64,000 nucleotides of DNA from Mesorhizobium sp. WSM4311 (GCF_002295115.1 NZ_NSFV01000004.1:124001-188000); one strand, 5' to 3'; counted from the first letter of the stretch, positions 51,617-61,153 are shown. Notes: generated by a model from the letters alone, not told the origin. Made by a program: numbers and translations.

Positions 51617-53244
51617 GCGAAGCGCCTCTGCTCAGCGTCCAGGACCTCAGCGTCGCCTTCGGCCAGGGCGGCGGCCAGTCTGTCGCTGTCGACCACATCT
51701 CCTTCGACATCGCCAAGGGCGAGACGATCGCGCTGGTCGGCGAGTCCGGCTCCGGCAAGTCGGTCTCGGCGCTGTCGGTGTTGAAACTCCTGCCCTACCC
51801 CAGTGCCAGCCACCCCTCGGGAAAGATCCAGTTCGAGGGCGCCGACCTGCTGGCGATGAGCGAGAAGCAATTGCGACAGGTGCGCGGCAACAAGATCACC
51901 ATGATCTTCCAGGAGCCGATGACCTCGCTCAATCCGCTGCACACGATCGAGCAGCAGATCGTCGAGATCCTGAAGCTGCATCAGGGCATGGCCGACCGCG
52001 CGGCCAAGGCGCGCACGCTGGCGCTCCTCAACGAGGTCGGCATCCGCGATCCGCAGAAGCGGCTCGACGCCTATCCGCACCAGCTGTCCGGCGGCCAGCG
52101 CCAGCGCGTCATGATCGCCATGGCTCTGGCCAACGAACCGGAACTGCTGATCGCCGACGAGCCGACGACGGCGCTCGACGTCACCGTGCAGGCGCAGATC
52201 CTCGAACTGCTGGCGGGCCTCAAAAGCCGCAAAGGCATGTCGATGCTGTTCATCACCCACGATCTCGGCATCGTGCGCAAGATCGCCGACCGGGTTTGCG
52301 TCATGACCAAGGGCAAGATCGTCGAGACCGGACCGACCAAGGACATCTTCGCCAATCCGCAGCACCCCTATACGCGCCACCTGCTGGCAGCCGAGCCGAA
52401 GGGCAAGCCGCCGGCCGCCAACGCCGACGCCAAGCCGGTGATGACCGGAAAGGACATCAAGGTCTGGTTCCCGATCAAGCAGGGCTTCTTCCGCCGCACG
52501 GTCGACCATGTGAAGGCGGTCGACGGCATCGATGTCACCGTGCGCGCCGGCCAGACGCTGGGCGTGGTCGGCGAATCCGGTTCCGGCAAGACGACGCTCG
52601 GCCTGGCCCTGGCGCGCATGATCTCGTCGACGGGAACCATCCGGTTCAACGGCCGCGACATCAACCAGCTCACCTTCAACGCCATGCGGCCGCTCAGGCG
52701 CGAATTGCAGATCGTGTTCCAGGACCCGTTCGGTTCGCTCAGCCCGCGCATGTCGATCGCCGAGATCATCGAGGAAGGGCTGAAGATCCACGAGCCGGAA
52801 CTGTCGCCCGATGAACGCGACGACAAGGTTGCGGACGTGCTGAAGGAGGTCGGCCTCGATCCGGCGACCCGCAACCGCTATCCGCACGAGTTTTCCGGCG
52901 GCCAGCGCCAGCGTGTCGCGATCGCGCGCGCCATGGTGCTCAACCCGCGCTTCGTCATGCTGGACGAGCCGACATCGGCGCTCGACATGAGCGTGCAGGC
53001 GCAGGTCGTCGACCTCCTGCGCAATCTGCAGGCCAAGCATGACCTCGCCTATCTCTTCATCAGCCATGACCTCAAGGTCATCCGGGCGCTTGCCAACGAT
53101 GTCATCGTCATGCGCAACGGCCAGATCGTCGAAGCCGGCCCCTCCCAGCAGATTTTTGAAAATCCGCAAACCGACTATACTCGGGCGCTGATCTCGGCCG
53201 CCTTCAAGATAGAGACGGCGCCGGTCGGCATCGTCAGCCAGTAA
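51613..53244 (+). CDS. yejF: ABC transporter ATP-binding protein YejF (two fused nucleotide-binding domains)
   Basis: 543 residues with two complete NBDs. Domain 1: Walker A GESGSGKS (about 43-50), signature [14 protein letters not shown], Walker [13 protein letters not shown]. Domain 2: Walker [10 protein letters not shown] (about 320), signature [14 protein letters not shown], Walker [14 protein letters not shown]-loop ISHDLKVI. The fusion replaces the separate D/F subunits of Dpp systems, as usual for YejF. ghrA follows after 30 bp and may be co-transcribed. Confidence 0.96.
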   Translation: MSEAPLLSVQDLSVAFGQGGGQSVAVDHISFDIAKGETIALVGESGSGKSVSALSVLKLLPYPSASHPSGKIQFEGADLLAMSEKQLRQVRGNKITMIFQEPMTSLNPLHTIEQQIVEILKLHQGMADRAAKARTLALLNEVGIRDPQKRLDAYPHQLSGGQRQRVMIAMALANEPELLIADEPTTALDVTVQAQILELLAGLKSRKGMSMLFITHDLGIVRKIADRVCVMTKGKIVETGPTKDIFANPQHPYTRHLLAAEPKGKPPAANADAKPVMTGKDIKVWFPIKQGFFRRTVDHVKAVDGIDVTVRAGQTLGVVGESGSGKTTLGLALARMISSTGTIRFNGRDINQLTFNAMRPLRRELQIVFQDPFGSLSPRMSIAEIIEEGLKIHEPELSPDERDDKVADVLKEVGLDPATRNRYPHEFSGGQRQRVAIARAMVLNPRFVMLDEPTSALDMSVQAQVVDLLRNLQAKHDLAYLFISHDLKVIRALANDVIVMRNGQIVEAGPSQQIFENPQTDYTRALISAAFKIETAPVGIVSQ

Positions 53245-53274
53245 TTTGCGTAAAGAGGGACTAGACGAATCGCG

Positions 53275-54216
53275 ATGGAAAAAGGCCGCATCCTGCTTGC
53301 CGTCACCGGCTTTCATCCGCAGCGCTGGCGCGAGTTGCTGTCGGCCGAGCGCGAGGTAGTGCTGGAGCCGGATGGCGCCAAGGATCCGTCGATCACCTAT
53401 GCGGTGGTGTGGAGGCAGAAGCCCAATTTGTTGTCTTCGCTGCCCAATCTGCGCGCCATCTTCTCCATCGGCGCCGGCGTCGACCATATTTTCGCCGATC
53501 CAGGCCTGCCCGACGTGCCGATCCTCAAGGTCGTCGCCGACAATCTTACGCAATACATGACCGAATATGTCGTCTGGCGGGTGCTCGATCATCATCGCCA
53601 GGGCCTGCTCTACCGGCAGCAGCAGCAAAAGAAGATCTGGCACGAGCCGCCGCAGCGGCCAGCCGGCGACATCTCTGTCGGCATTATGGGGCTCGGCAAT
53701 CTCGGCCGTGCTGCGGCCTCGGTGCTGCTGTCGCTCGGCTTCGCGGTCAATGGCTGGTCGCGCACCGAGCGGCCGATGCAAGGGGTGGCGACCTATTCCG
53801 GCGAGGCCGGGTTGATCCCCTTCCTCAAGGCAACAGATATCCTTGTCGTGCTTTTGCCGCTGACGCCGGACACGCAAGGCATCATCAATTACGGCGTGCT
53901 GAAGGAATTGCGCAAGCGCAACGGCCTCGGCGGCTCGGTGCTGATCAACGCCGGACGCGGCCGCCTGCAGAAGGATGCCGACATCGTGCGGGCGCTGGAC
54001 GACGGCACGCTGAAGGAGGCGAGCCTCGATGTGTTCGAGGTCGAACCGCTGCCGAAGACCAGCCCGCTGTGGAACCATCCGAAGGTGTTCGTGACTCCGC
54101 ACGCCGCGGCGACCTCCGATCCCATGCATCTGGTGCCGACCATGCTGCGCCAGATGGACGCCTTCGAGCGCGGCGAGAAGCTCGAGAATCTGGTGGATCG
54201 CAAGGCGGGATATTAG
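53275..54216 (+). CDS. ghrA: Glyoxylate/hydroxypyruvate reductase A (D-2-hydroxyacid dehydrogenase)
   Basis: 313 residues. NAD(P)-binding GIMGLGNLGRA (about 138-148) in the Rossmann domain; catalytic residues Arg in INAGRGR, Glu in FEVEPL and His in TPHAAA. N-terminal half ILLAVTGFHPQRWRELL and SIGAGVDHIF are GhrA-like. It reduces glyoxylate and hydroxypyruvate. Substrate preference within the family is inferred. ATG at 53275. Confidence 0.92.
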   Translation: MEKGRILLAVTGFHPQRWRELLSAEREVVLEPDGAKDPSITYAVVWRQKPNLLSSLPNLRAIFSIGAGVDHIFADPGLPDVPILKVVADNLTQYMTEYVVWRVLDHHRQGLLYRQQQQKKIWHEPPQRPAGDISVGIMGLGNLGRAAASVLLSLGFAVNGWSRTERPMQGVATYSGEAGLIPFLKATDILVVLLPLTPDTQGIINYGVLKELRKRNGLGGSVLINAGRGRLQKDADIVRALDDGTLKEASLDVFEVEPLPKTSPLWNHPKVFVTPHAAATSDPMHLVPTMLRQMDAFERGEKLENLVDRKAGY

Positions 54217-54225
54217 CCAGGCGTC

Positions 54226-54753
54226 CTATATAGCCAGGTCCCATTGCCTGAAGCACTGCTTGATTGCTCCCATCGAGGACAGCTGGAGCTTCGGCAGGTC
54301 GAGTTCCTCGAACATCGCCTGGTATCTTCTGCGGTTTTTCGGCGTGGTCACGGCAATATGGTGGATCATGTCCCATTTGACGCTGTCGCGTCCGCCCTCC
54401 AGGGCTCCGCGTCTGTTCTTCTCAAACCAGCTTCGCCTGAAGTAACGCAGCAGGCTTGCCGGCGTGGAGATATCCAGCAGGATCACTCCCGTCGCCCGCC
54501 GAAAACGTTGCGGCATGCAGATCGAGTAATTTCCGTCCATCACCCAGCGCTCGCCGGCGATCGCGGCGTCATGCATGGCGATGAATTCGCTCTTTGGACG
54601 CGCCTCCCAGTCTGTGTTGGGCAGATGATGAAGCAGATCGAGGTGAACGGGGTCAAGGCCACGCTTGCGGGCAATCGCGACGGCCAGGGTCGACTTGCCG
54701 CTGTTGGACGGCCCCAGAATGCAGATGCGGTCGCCTAGGTCCGAGAGTTTCAT
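54226..54753 (-). CDS. P-loop NTPase, adenylate-kinase/FlaR-like
   Basis: 175 residues. Walker A CILGPSNSGKSTLA at about 18-31, VHLDLLHHLPNTDW and ERWVMDGNYS follow, and a basic lid region FRRSWFEKNRRG. It resembles the small kinases annotated as topology modulation (FlaR) proteins, whose real substrate is unknown. ATG at 54753 (MKLSDLGDRI). Convergent with ghrA with a 9-bp gap. Confidence 0.85.
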   Translation of the reverse strand: MKLSDLGDRICILGPSNSGKSTLAVAIARKRGLDPVHLDLLHHLPNTDWEARPKSEFIAMHDAAIAGERWVMDGNYSICMPQRFRRATGVILLDISTPASLLRYFRRSWFEKNRRGALEGGRDSVKWDMIHHIAVTTPKNRRRYQAMFEELDLPKLQLSSMGAIKQCFRQWDLAI

Positions 54754-54819
54754 TGATCGCCCCCATGCGGACGCGAGCATGCTGCCGGCGATCGCTCTCG
54801 TCGGCTGCTGCTTCTATCT

Positions 54820-55182
54820 TCAGGCAGGCAGGGCGAACTTCTTCTTCTGATTGTCCGGCTTGCCGCAGTCGCGGCGCTCGATCGACCGGTTCATGGCATC
54901 GATCTCGCCTGACGCCTTGTCACTGTCGCGCTTGGCCTTGGAGCGCATGTCGGGCGTGAACGGACCGAAACCCATGGCGGGATTGGAGAAGGTCGGCTTC
55001 GCGGTCACCGGAAGGTTGTATTGCTGCGCCAGGCCATTGCGCTGCGCCAGCAACTGGTCGCACGGCACGGTATCGTATTGCAGGGAGGATTCTACGTTGG
55101 CGTCCTGCCGCTCGGACATCGAGTTGCCGACGCAGCCGGCCGTTGCCAGGCAGGATGCCAAGATCATCATGTTCCAGCGCAT
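54820..55182 (-). CDS. Small lipoprotein of unknown function
   Basis: 120 residues. It starts MRWNMMILASCLATAGC; the lipobox ATAGC predicts lipidation at Cys17. The mature part is hydrophilic with a conserved-looking DTVPCDQLLAQRNGLAQQYNLP and a basic end DNQKKKF. Cys63-region and a late Cys (RRDCGKPD) might form a disulphide. AGGAGGAGC precedes the ATG. Function unknown; neighbours give no pathway. Confidence 0.75.
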   Translation of the reverse strand: MRWNMMILASCLATAGCVGNSMSERQDANVESSLQYDTVPCDQLLAQRNGLAQQYNLPVTAKPTFSNPAMGFGPFTPDMRSKAKRDSDKASGEIDAMNRSIERRDCGKPDNQKKKFALPA

Positions 55183-55290
55183 CCGATATGCTCCTCCTGA
55201 TATCCCGCACTGATGCGACCAGATCGCAAATATCAGTCGCGCACGCAAATCGGACTTTTTCGCAGCAGCGGGATGGTGTTCATGCACGCT

Positions 55291-56208
55291 TCAAACGGCG
55301 TGAGGCTTCCACGCCACAACGCCCAGCCCTTTGACGGGCTCGCGGCGATCCTGCCGGATGGTGGTTGGCTCCAGCGCCAGGATCGCAAGCCCGTTGGCTT
55401 CGAGTGTCCGCCTGACATAGGGTTGCGAATGAGCATAGCGCCGCGAGGGCTGCAGCGCGAAGTCGCCGTCGTCTGCAAGGGTCTCGACGGAAAAGGCAAA
55501 CAGGCCGCCTTCGGCGAGCAGGCCGGCAACGGTGCCCACCAGACCGTCGAGCGCGCCGATGTAGATCAAGACATCGGCCGATGTCACCAGATCGGGCTTT
55601 TCGCCTGAATGAGAGAATCCCTGCAGATCGGCTTTCGTCAGCGTGTCGTAGATGCCTTTCGCCCGAGTCTTCTTCAGCATCCTGGCCGAGATATCGACCC
55701 CTTCCAGCCGGTCGACGATCGGCCTCAGCCTCTCGCCCATCAGCCCGGTTCCGCAGCCCAGGTCGAGCGCCAGGCGGAAGTGGCCCGGCCTTGCCGTGCG
55801 AATCATCTGCTCGAGGAATTCGGGGAGTCGGTAGTCGAGCTTGCCGACCAGCATCTCCTCGAATGTTTCGGCATAATGATCGAACAGCGCTTCGACAAAG
55901 GCGCTGGGCGGCGCGGCGGCAACCGGAGCCTTGCCGATCAGCTGCAGTTTGAGGGCGGCGCCCTGGCGATCGGCCGCATCCAGTTTCAGCGACATCGCCC
56001 AGGCCTGCGCCGCCAGGTCGAGCCTGCCCGATGCCTCGTGCATCTCGCCGAGGCGGAACCAGCCCATTGCCCATTGCGGCGCCAGCTCCAATGCGCCGAG
56101 CAGCAGCTCGGCCGCCGCCGTGGGATCGCCGGAGGCAAAGAGCATCTCGGCATAGTCGGCACGGCGATCGGCGTTCAAATCGCCGGACGATGTCTGAAGC
56201 GGTTTCAT
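55291..56208 (-). CDS. TPR-containing SAM-dependent methyltransferase
   Basis: 305 residues. Residues about 10-90 form two TPR-like helical pairs (ADYAEMLFASGDPTAAAELLLGALELAP, AMGWFRLGEMHEASGRLDLAAQAW). The class I methyltransferase domain follows with motif I LALDLGCGTGLMGERL (about 150-165), VDISARMLKKTRAKGIYDTL and SADVLIYIGAL. The target is unknown; the TPR part suggests a protein substrate. ATG at 56208 (MKPLQTSSGD). Confidence 0.87.
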   Translation of the reverse strand: MKPLQTSSGDLNADRRADYAEMLFASGDPTAAAELLLGALELAPQWAMGWFRLGEMHEASGRLDLAAQAWAMSLKLDAADRQGAALKLQLIGKAPVAAAPPSAFVEALFDHYAETFEEMLVGKLDYRLPEFLEQMIRTARPGHFRLALDLGCGTGLMGERLRPIVDRLEGVDISARMLKKTRAKGIYDTLTKADLQGFSHSGEKPDLVTSADVLIYIGALDGLVGTVAGLLAEGGLFAFSVETLADDGDFALQPSRRYAHSQPYVRRTLEANGLAILALEPTTIRQDRREPVKGLGVVAWKPHAV

Positions 56209-56331
56209 GATGATGTTTCCGCCGGCGGATGGCAGCCGGGCCGCCATCTCTGTAGGGCAAAGCTGGCCTGAGAGTCAGCAGTCTCCGACAGACGGCTTCC
56301 CGCAGCGGAATTATATCCTATCTTGGGGACC

Positions 56332-57339
56332 ATGCGCGCCGCCGACCTGCTTCATCCCCGGCCCGAGGGCCTTTACTGCCCGCCGGGCGATTTCTTCATC
56401 GACCCAGTGCGGCCGGTGGGCCGCGCGCTGATCACGCACGGCCATTCCGACCATGCACGCTCCGGCCACCGCTCGGTGCTGGCGACGCAGCAGACGCTCG
56501 ACATTATGGGTCTGCGCTACGGCGAGGACTTTGCCGGAACGACGCAAGCCGCGCGGCTCGGCGAGACGATCGCGCTGAACGGCGTCAGCGTCAGCTTCCA
56601 TCCGGCCGGCCATGTGCTGGGTTCGGCGCAGATATCGGTCGAGCATCAGGGCACGCGCATCGTCGCCTCCGGCGATTACAAACGACAAAGGGATGCGACC
56701 TGCGTGCCGTTCGAGCCGATCCGTTGCGACGTGTTCATCACCGAAGCGACCTTCGGCCTGCCGGTGTTTCGCCATCCGCCGGACACGGGGGAGATCGCCC
56801 GCCTGTTGAAATCGGCAGCGCAGTTTCCCGAACGCTCGCATCTGGTCGGCGCCTATGCGCTGGGCAAGGCGCAGCGGGTGATGCGGCTGTTGCGCGATAC
56901 CGGCTATGACAAGCCGCTCTACATCCATGGCGCGCTGGCCAGGCTCAGCGAATACTATCAGAGCCAGGGCATCGACCTGGGTATCCTCGAGCCGGCAACG
57001 GTCGAAGACGGCAAGGACGACTTCACTGGCGCCATCGTCGTCGGCCCGCCATCGGCCTTCGCCGATCGCTGGGCGCGGCGCTTTCCCGATCCGATCTCGT
57101 GCTTCGCGTCGGGCTGGATGCGGATCCGCCAGCGCGCCAAGCAAGGTGGCGTCGAACTGCCGCTGATCATCTCGGACCATGCCGATTGGGACGAGCTCAC
57201 GGCCACCATCAAGGAGACCGGCGCCGAGGAGATCTGGGTGACGCATGGCCGCGAGGAAGCGCTGGTTCGCTGGTGCGAGCTCGAAAGCATCGCCGCCCGG
57301 CCGCTGCATCTGGTGGGCTATGAGGACGAGGGCGATTGA
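56332..57339 (+). CDS. Ligase-associated DNA damage response exonuclease (metallo-beta-lactamase fold)
   Basis: 335 residues. MBL/beta-CASP-like nuclease with ITHGHSDHARSGH (34-46), the metal site HxHxDH, plus HPAGHVLGSAQ, SGDYKRQRD and late ISDHADWDEL. The family occurs beside an ATP-dependent ligase, a DEXH helicase and a metallophosphoesterase in a putative repair system. Here the ligase follows after a 241-bp repeat-filled gap. ATG at 56332 (MRAADLLHPR); a TTG three codons upstream is less likely. Confidence 0.92.
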   Translation: MRAADLLHPRPEGLYCPPGDFFIDPVRPVGRALITHGHSDHARSGHRSVLATQQTLDIMGLRYGEDFAGTTQAARLGETIALNGVSVSFHPAGHVLGSAQISVEHQGTRIVASGDYKRQRDATCVPFEPIRCDVFITEATFGLPVFRHPPDTGEIARLLKSAAQFPERSHLVGAYALGKAQRVMRLLRDTGYDKPLYIHGALARLSEYYQSQGIDLGILEPATVEDGKDDFTGAIVVGPPSAFADRWARRFPDPISCFASGWMRIRQRAKQGGVELPLIISDHADWDELTATIKETGAEEIWVTHGREEALVRWCELESIAARPLHLVGYEDEGD

Positions 57340-57389
57340 TGCAGTATTGCTCGTCAATCACCACCTTCGAGCACTGTGGCGCCCAACTC

Positions 57390-57531
57390 TGGCCTGCCGG
57401 CCATCTCCCCCACGAGGGGGGAGATCGGACGTCGCGTCGGCGTTCGCCAATCTCCATCGTTGCCGAAGATGAGCCGGCGCCGAAGCTGCCAAGCTCCCCC
57501 CTTGTGGGGGAGATGTCCGGCAGGACAGAGG
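57390..57531. repeat. Mesorhizobium-type intergenic inverted repeat
   Basis: Outer arms GGCCTGCCGG... with CATCTCCCCCAC (57390-57413) pair with GTGGGGGAGATGTCCGGCAGG (57505-57525), and each side also forms its own small hairpin (CTCCCCCAC/GAGGGGGGAG). A central, less structured 80-bp part separates them. This layout resembles repeats abundant in Mesorhizobium genomes. It lies between the exonuclease and ligase genes, so it splits an otherwise compact pair. Confidence 0.7.
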
Positions 57532-57580
57532 GGGGCGCCGTAGAGCGCAAACCTCCATCAATGGCGTGGTTCATACCATC

Positions 57581-59182
57581 ATGAACCGCTTCGCCGAACT
57601 CCTCGACCGCCTGGTGCTGACGCCGTCGCGCAACGGCAAGCTGACGCTGCTGGTCGACTATTTCCGAACTGTCGAGGACCCGGATCGCGGGCTGGCGCTG
57701 GCGGCCATCACCGGGGACCTTACTATAGCCGCGGTCAAGCCGGCGATGCTGCGCATGCTGGTCACCGAACGCATGGACCCTGTGCTGTTCGGCTACTCTT
57801 ACGACTATGTCGGCGATCTCGCCGAAACGGTGTCGCTGGTCTGGCCACAGACGCCGGGCAAGATCCCCAACCGCGAGCCGACGCTTGGCGAGGTCGTGGC
57901 CAAACTACAGGCGGTAAGCCGCTCGGACGGACCGAAAGTGCTGGCCGGCTTGCTCGACAGCGCCGGCATCTCGGCGCGCTTTGCCATCATCAAGCTGGTC
58001 ACCGGCGGCCTGCGCATCGGCGTCTCGGCGCGTCTCGCCAAACAGGCGCTGGCGGATTTCGGCAAGGTCGACGTCGCCGAGATCGAGGAGCTATGGCACG
58101 GGCTGTCGCCGCCCTATATGGCGCTGTTCGCCTGGCTGGAAGGCAAGGCCGAAAAACCCCGCAACACGGCGATGGCTTTGTTCCGTCCGGTGATGCTGTC
58201 CAATCCGGTCGGCGACGGCGATCTCGAAAAACTCGATCCGGCGGACTACGCGGCCGAATGGAAATGGGACGGCATCCGCGTCCAGGCGGTGGCGGAAGGC
58301 GGCATCCACCGGCTCTATTCGCGCACCGGCGACGATGTCTCCGGCGCCTTTCCCGACCTAGCCGACGCGATGCATTTTTCCGCGACGCTCGATGGCGAAT
58401 TGCTGGTCGGCGACCCGCGAGAGGCGACGGGAACCTTCTCGGATTTGCAGCAGCGGCTGAACCGCAAGACGGTGACGCCGAAGATGCAGCAGCAATATCC
58501 GGCTTTCATGCGCTGTTACGACCTGCTTCAGCTCGGCGACGAAGACCTTCGCGCATTGCCGTTCCGCGAACGGCGTGGCCGCCTCGAAGCCCTCATGAAA
58601 GCGCTTGACCCCAGCCGTTTCGATCTGTCGCCCTTCGTCGACTTCGCGGATTGGCAGGCGCTGGAGAACCTGCGCCGCGCGCCGCCGCACCCGATCATCG
58701 AGGGCGTGATGCTGAAACGCTGGGATTCGCCCTATGTCGCCGGCCGGCCGAAAGGCCCGTGGTTCAAGTGGAAGCGCGATCCGCACACGGTGGACGCTGT
58801 GCTGATGTACGCCCAGCGCGGCCACGGCAAGCGCTCGAGTTTCTACTCCGACTACACGTTCGGCGTCTGGTCCGGAGCCGCGGGCGAGGAGGAACTGGTG
58901 CCGGTCGGCAAGGCTTATTTCGGCTTCACCGACGAGGAGCTGAAGCAGATCGACAAATATGTCCGGGACAACACGGTCGAGCGTTTCGGCCCGGTGCGTT
59001 CGGTGCGGGCGGATCGTGACAATGGCCTGGTGCTGGAAGTCGCCTTCGAGGGGCTCAACCGTTCGACCCGGCACAAATCCGGCGTCGCCATGCGCTTTCC
59101 CCGCATTTCACGGCTGCGCTGGGACAAGCCGGCCAACGAGGCCGACCGCATCGAGACGCTGCAGGCGCTGCTCGACCGCTAG
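57581..59182 (+). CDS. ATP-dependent DNA ligase (exonuclease-associated type)
   Basis: 533 residues. N-terminal DNA-binding domain (1-200), adenylation domain with catalytic Lys228 in EWKWDGIRVQ, then the OB-fold domain (about 430-533) with motif V/VI region GPWFKWKRDPHTVDAVL. It lacks the primase and 3'-phosphoesterase domains of LigD, so it belongs to the stand-alone ligase family linked to the exonuclease. ATG at 57581; no strong RBS is seen and a GTG 15 nt upstream is an alternative. Confidence 0.93.
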   Translation: MNRFAELLDRLVLTPSRNGKLTLLVDYFRTVEDPDRGLALAAITGDLTIAAVKPAMLRMLVTERMDPVLFGYSYDYVGDLAETVSLVWPQTPGKIPNREPTLGEVVAKLQAVSRSDGPKVLAGLLDSAGISARFAIIKLVTGGLRIGVSARLAKQALADFGKVDVAEIEELWHGLSPPYMALFAWLEGKAEKPRNTAMALFRPVMLSNPVGDGDLEKLDPADYAAEWKWDGIRVQAVAEGGIHRLYSRTGDDVSGAFPDLADAMHFSATLDGELLVGDPREATGTFSDLQQRLNRKTVTPKMQQQYPAFMRCYDLLQLGDEDLRALPFRERRGRLEALMKALDPSRFDLSPFVDFADWQALENLRRAPPHPIIEGVMLKRWDSPYVAGRPKGPWFKWKRDPHTVDAVLMYAQRGHGKRSSFYSDYTFGVWSGAAGEEELVPVGKAYFGFTDEELKQIDKYVRDNTVERFGPVRSVRADRDNGLVLEVAFEGLNRSTRHKSGVAMRFPRISRLRWDKPANEADRIETLQALLDR

Positions 59183-59184
59183 CC

Positions 59185-60330
59185 TTACGGCTCGATCGAG
59201 ACGCGGATCTCGTAGATGTCGACCGCCTTGCCCTGCTTGTCGAAATCGGAATTGACGGCGATGGTTCCGGCCGAGCCCGGATGCTTGTTGGGGAACTGCA
59301 CGTCGAACAGATATTCGTTGCGCTGCTGGCCGACCGCGTAGCGCTTGCGGCCGCAATCGCCGAGCTCGCCGAAATTGCAGTCGACGGAAATCTGCGTATC
59401 CTTGCCGTCCTCGGCACGCGCGATGATGTCGAATACGGCGTGCTTGCCGGCGAGCTTCTCCAGCACGCCCTGCCCGACATCGAAAGCGATCGCCGAACCG
59501 GAGGGGCCGGACTGGATGCGCAGGAACGGACCGGTATCGTCCTTCATCACCGAGGCCTTGGCGTCCGAAGGGGCTGCGACATGCGTCGGGTCGGCCGGCG
59601 AGAACACATTGATCCAGGTGCGCGACTGGTCCGCGGCGCCGGGCTTGGCCGGCGCGTTGGCGCCGTCGGCCGGGGTGAAATCATCGTCCTCGACGGTTGG
59701 CGGCGCCTCGGGCGGCGCCGTGTCGAGCTGCGCCGCCGTCTTGAACACGCCGGTCTGCATGGCGAAGAACACGCCGATGCCGATCGCCGCAAGCAGGGTG
59801 ACAGTGAAGAAAATGGCGGTCAACGGCAGGCGGCGCCCGCGAATGCGCCGCTCATCGCGATCGGGCGCCACTTCCGTCGCGGTACCTGAAGCGGCGGGAA
59901 CGGACATGTCGATGGCCGGCGCGCCAGGAAGCGTCGCGTCCGGCATGATGTCGGGAACGACCGGCAACACGCGCGATCGCGGCGCATCGGATGCCGGCTG
60001 CGCGGGACCGTCGACGGTGACGGCGGGCAATGGCGCCTTGTCGCCGATCTCGATGGCGGGCGCCGCGGCGGCCGCGGGCTCGGCCGCCGGGTCGTCGACC
60101 TCCAGGCCGACATCCGGCACGGCCGGCAGGAACTCGGATTCGATTTCGGTGATCGTCGCCTGGATCGCCTTGCGGCGCTTGATGGCGACTTCCACGGTCA
60201 CCCCGGGATTGGCCTGGAGCGCACGGTCAAGCGCGGCAAAGGCCGACCGATAGACCTTCTCGCGGAACGCGCGGTCCTCGGCATTGCCCTTCTCCAAGGC
60301 GTTCCGGATCGCTTTTTCGATCGCGTCCAA
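59185..60330 (-). CDS. Single-pass membrane protein of unknown function
   Basis: 381 residues in three parts: a charged cytoplasmic N-terminus (MDAIEKAIRNALEKGNAEDRAFREKVYRSA...), a Pro/Ala-rich linker (about 75-155), one membrane helix (about 168-191) and a periplasmic domain (about 235-381) with LRIQSGPSGSAIAFDVGQG, ISVDCNFGELGDCGRKRY and VDIYEIRVSIEP. The C-terminal domain looks like a compact beta-sandwich with two close cysteines. The start is TTG at 60330 with GAGGG upstream. A promoter candidate lies at 60367-60395. I do not recognise the family. Confidence 0.75.
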   Translation of the reverse strand: MDAIEKAIRNALEKGNAEDRAFREKVYRSAFAALDRALQANPGVTVEVAIKRRKAIQATITEIESEFLPAVPDVGLEVDDPAAEPAAAAAPAIEIGDKAPLPAVTVDGPAQPASDAPRSRVLPVVPDIMPDATLPGAPAIDMSVPAASGTATEVAPDRDERRIRGRRLPLTAIFFTVTLLAAIGIGVFFAMQTGVFKTAAQLDTAPPEAPPTVEDDDFTPADGANAPAKPGAADQSRTWINVFSPADPTHVAAPSDAKASVMKDDTGPFLRIQSGPSGSAIAFDVGQGVLEKLAGKHAVFDIIARAEDGKDTQISVDCNFGELGDCGRKRYAVGQQRNEYLFDVQFPNKHPGSAGTIAVNSDFDKQGKAVDIYEIRVSIEP

Positions 60331-60366
60331 GCGGGATCCCTCTGCAAATTGCCCAAACTTCCGTGA

Positions 60367-60395
60367 TGGTTAGCCGTAGGCGACCAATCAATCAA
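60367..60395 (-). promoter_or_regulatory. Candidate promoter of the single-pass membrane protein gene
   Basis: Minus strand TTGATT (60390-60395), 17-bp spacer, TAACCA (60367-60372), 37 bp upstream of the TTG start. Between this and the tRNA promoter at 60558 I see no further feature. Confidence 0.4.
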
Positions 60396-60557
60396 CGGGC
60401 GGGCGGCCGCATTCTGCCTCGACGGGCCGTCCAAAGTCCATCTCGGCGATATTCCGGCAAACAAAATCGGAACATGCCGGCAATTCTCGCGCGCGGGGAG
60501 GTGCGAACCTGGTTTCGGTGGCGGCAGGCGCTCTTGCATGATTTGCCAAGTGGCATC

Positions 60558-60586
60558 TTGAATTCGCGGCCGGTTGAGTCTATCAC
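60558..60586 (+). promoter_or_regulatory. Candidate promoter of tRNA-Thr
   Basis: TTGAAT (60558-60563), 17-bp spacer, TATCAC (60581-60586). The predicted start is about 25 bp before the tRNA 5' end, a normal distance for a stable RNA gene. Confidence 0.5.
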
Positions 60587-60617
60587 CCAGCCCATCGTGG
60601 AGGCCCTGGCCTCCCGG

Positions 60618-60693
60618 GCCGCTTTAGCTCAGTTGGTAGAGCACATCATTCGTAATGATGGGGTCAGGTGTTCGAGTCACCTAAGCGGCACCA
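60618..60693 (+). tRNA. tRNA-Thr (anticodon CGT)
   Basis: 76-nt cloverleaf: acceptor GCCGCTT/AAGCGGC, D-arm GCTC/GAGC, anticodon stem CATCA/TGATG around loop TTCGTAA (anticodon CGT, reads ACG), T-loop TTCGAGT, discriminator A and encoded CCA. There is no sign of an integrated element at its 3' end within the window. Confidence 0.97.
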
Positions 60694-60835
60694 GTTCCCT
60701 TCCTATCCTCCATGTGCCGCAATCGACACTCGACCACTGCCTGTGCGGTGGATCGCGCTGCCGGTTCCCATATCCGCCATTGTCGAGACTCAGCTTTGGT
60801 GGGAAAATCGCGGGCCTCAGCATGGGAGGTCGAAA

Positions 60836-61024
60836 ATGCCCAACACTTTCAAGACCGGAGACGTCGTCAAGCTGAAGTCGGGAGGGCCGAAGATGACGGT
60901 CAGCGACGGTGCCGCTTCCGGCATGTATCTGTGCCACTGGTTCAACCGCGAGGGCGATGTCTGGATCCCGCAGCATGCGGGTTTCAAACCGGACCAGCTG
61001 GTGGCCGCCGACCCGTCGGCATAG
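60836..61024 (+). CDS. DUF2158 (YodC-like) small protein
   Basis: 62 residues: MPNTFKTGDVVKLKSGGPKMTVSDG, then YLCHWFNREGDVWIPQHAGFKPDQLVAAD. This is the compact beta-barrel DUF2158 fold, where T-G-D-V-V-x-L-K-S-G-G-P-x-M-T-V and C-x-W-F are invariant. Function unknown. GGGAGGTCGAAA precedes the ATG at 60836. It stands alone after tRNA-Thr. Confidence 0.9.
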   Translation: MPNTFKTGDVVKLKSGGPKMTVSDGAASGMYLCHWFNREGDVWIPQHAGFKPDQLVAADPSA

Positions 61025-61153
61025 CTCCTGCCCGTTCGCCAAGGGCAATGGCTAAACCGGCGTGCATTCGGATGACGCCGGATGGGGTGTCATGGCCGCT
61101 GCTTTTGGCACAGGCACTGAGGCGGCATCGCCGAATCGGATGATCGGCACAGG

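Noticed and set aside
51427..54129. A 900-codon open frame on the minus strand
   Set aside because: It runs antisense to yejF and ghrA, which have clear ABC and dehydrogenase motifs. Its protein is His/Arg/Asp/Leu-rich with no domain, typical of the mirror frame of GC-rich genes.
60618..60835. Integrated element at the 3' end of tRNA-Thr
   Set aside because: No integrase, no repeat of the tRNA 3' end and normal composition downstream within the window.
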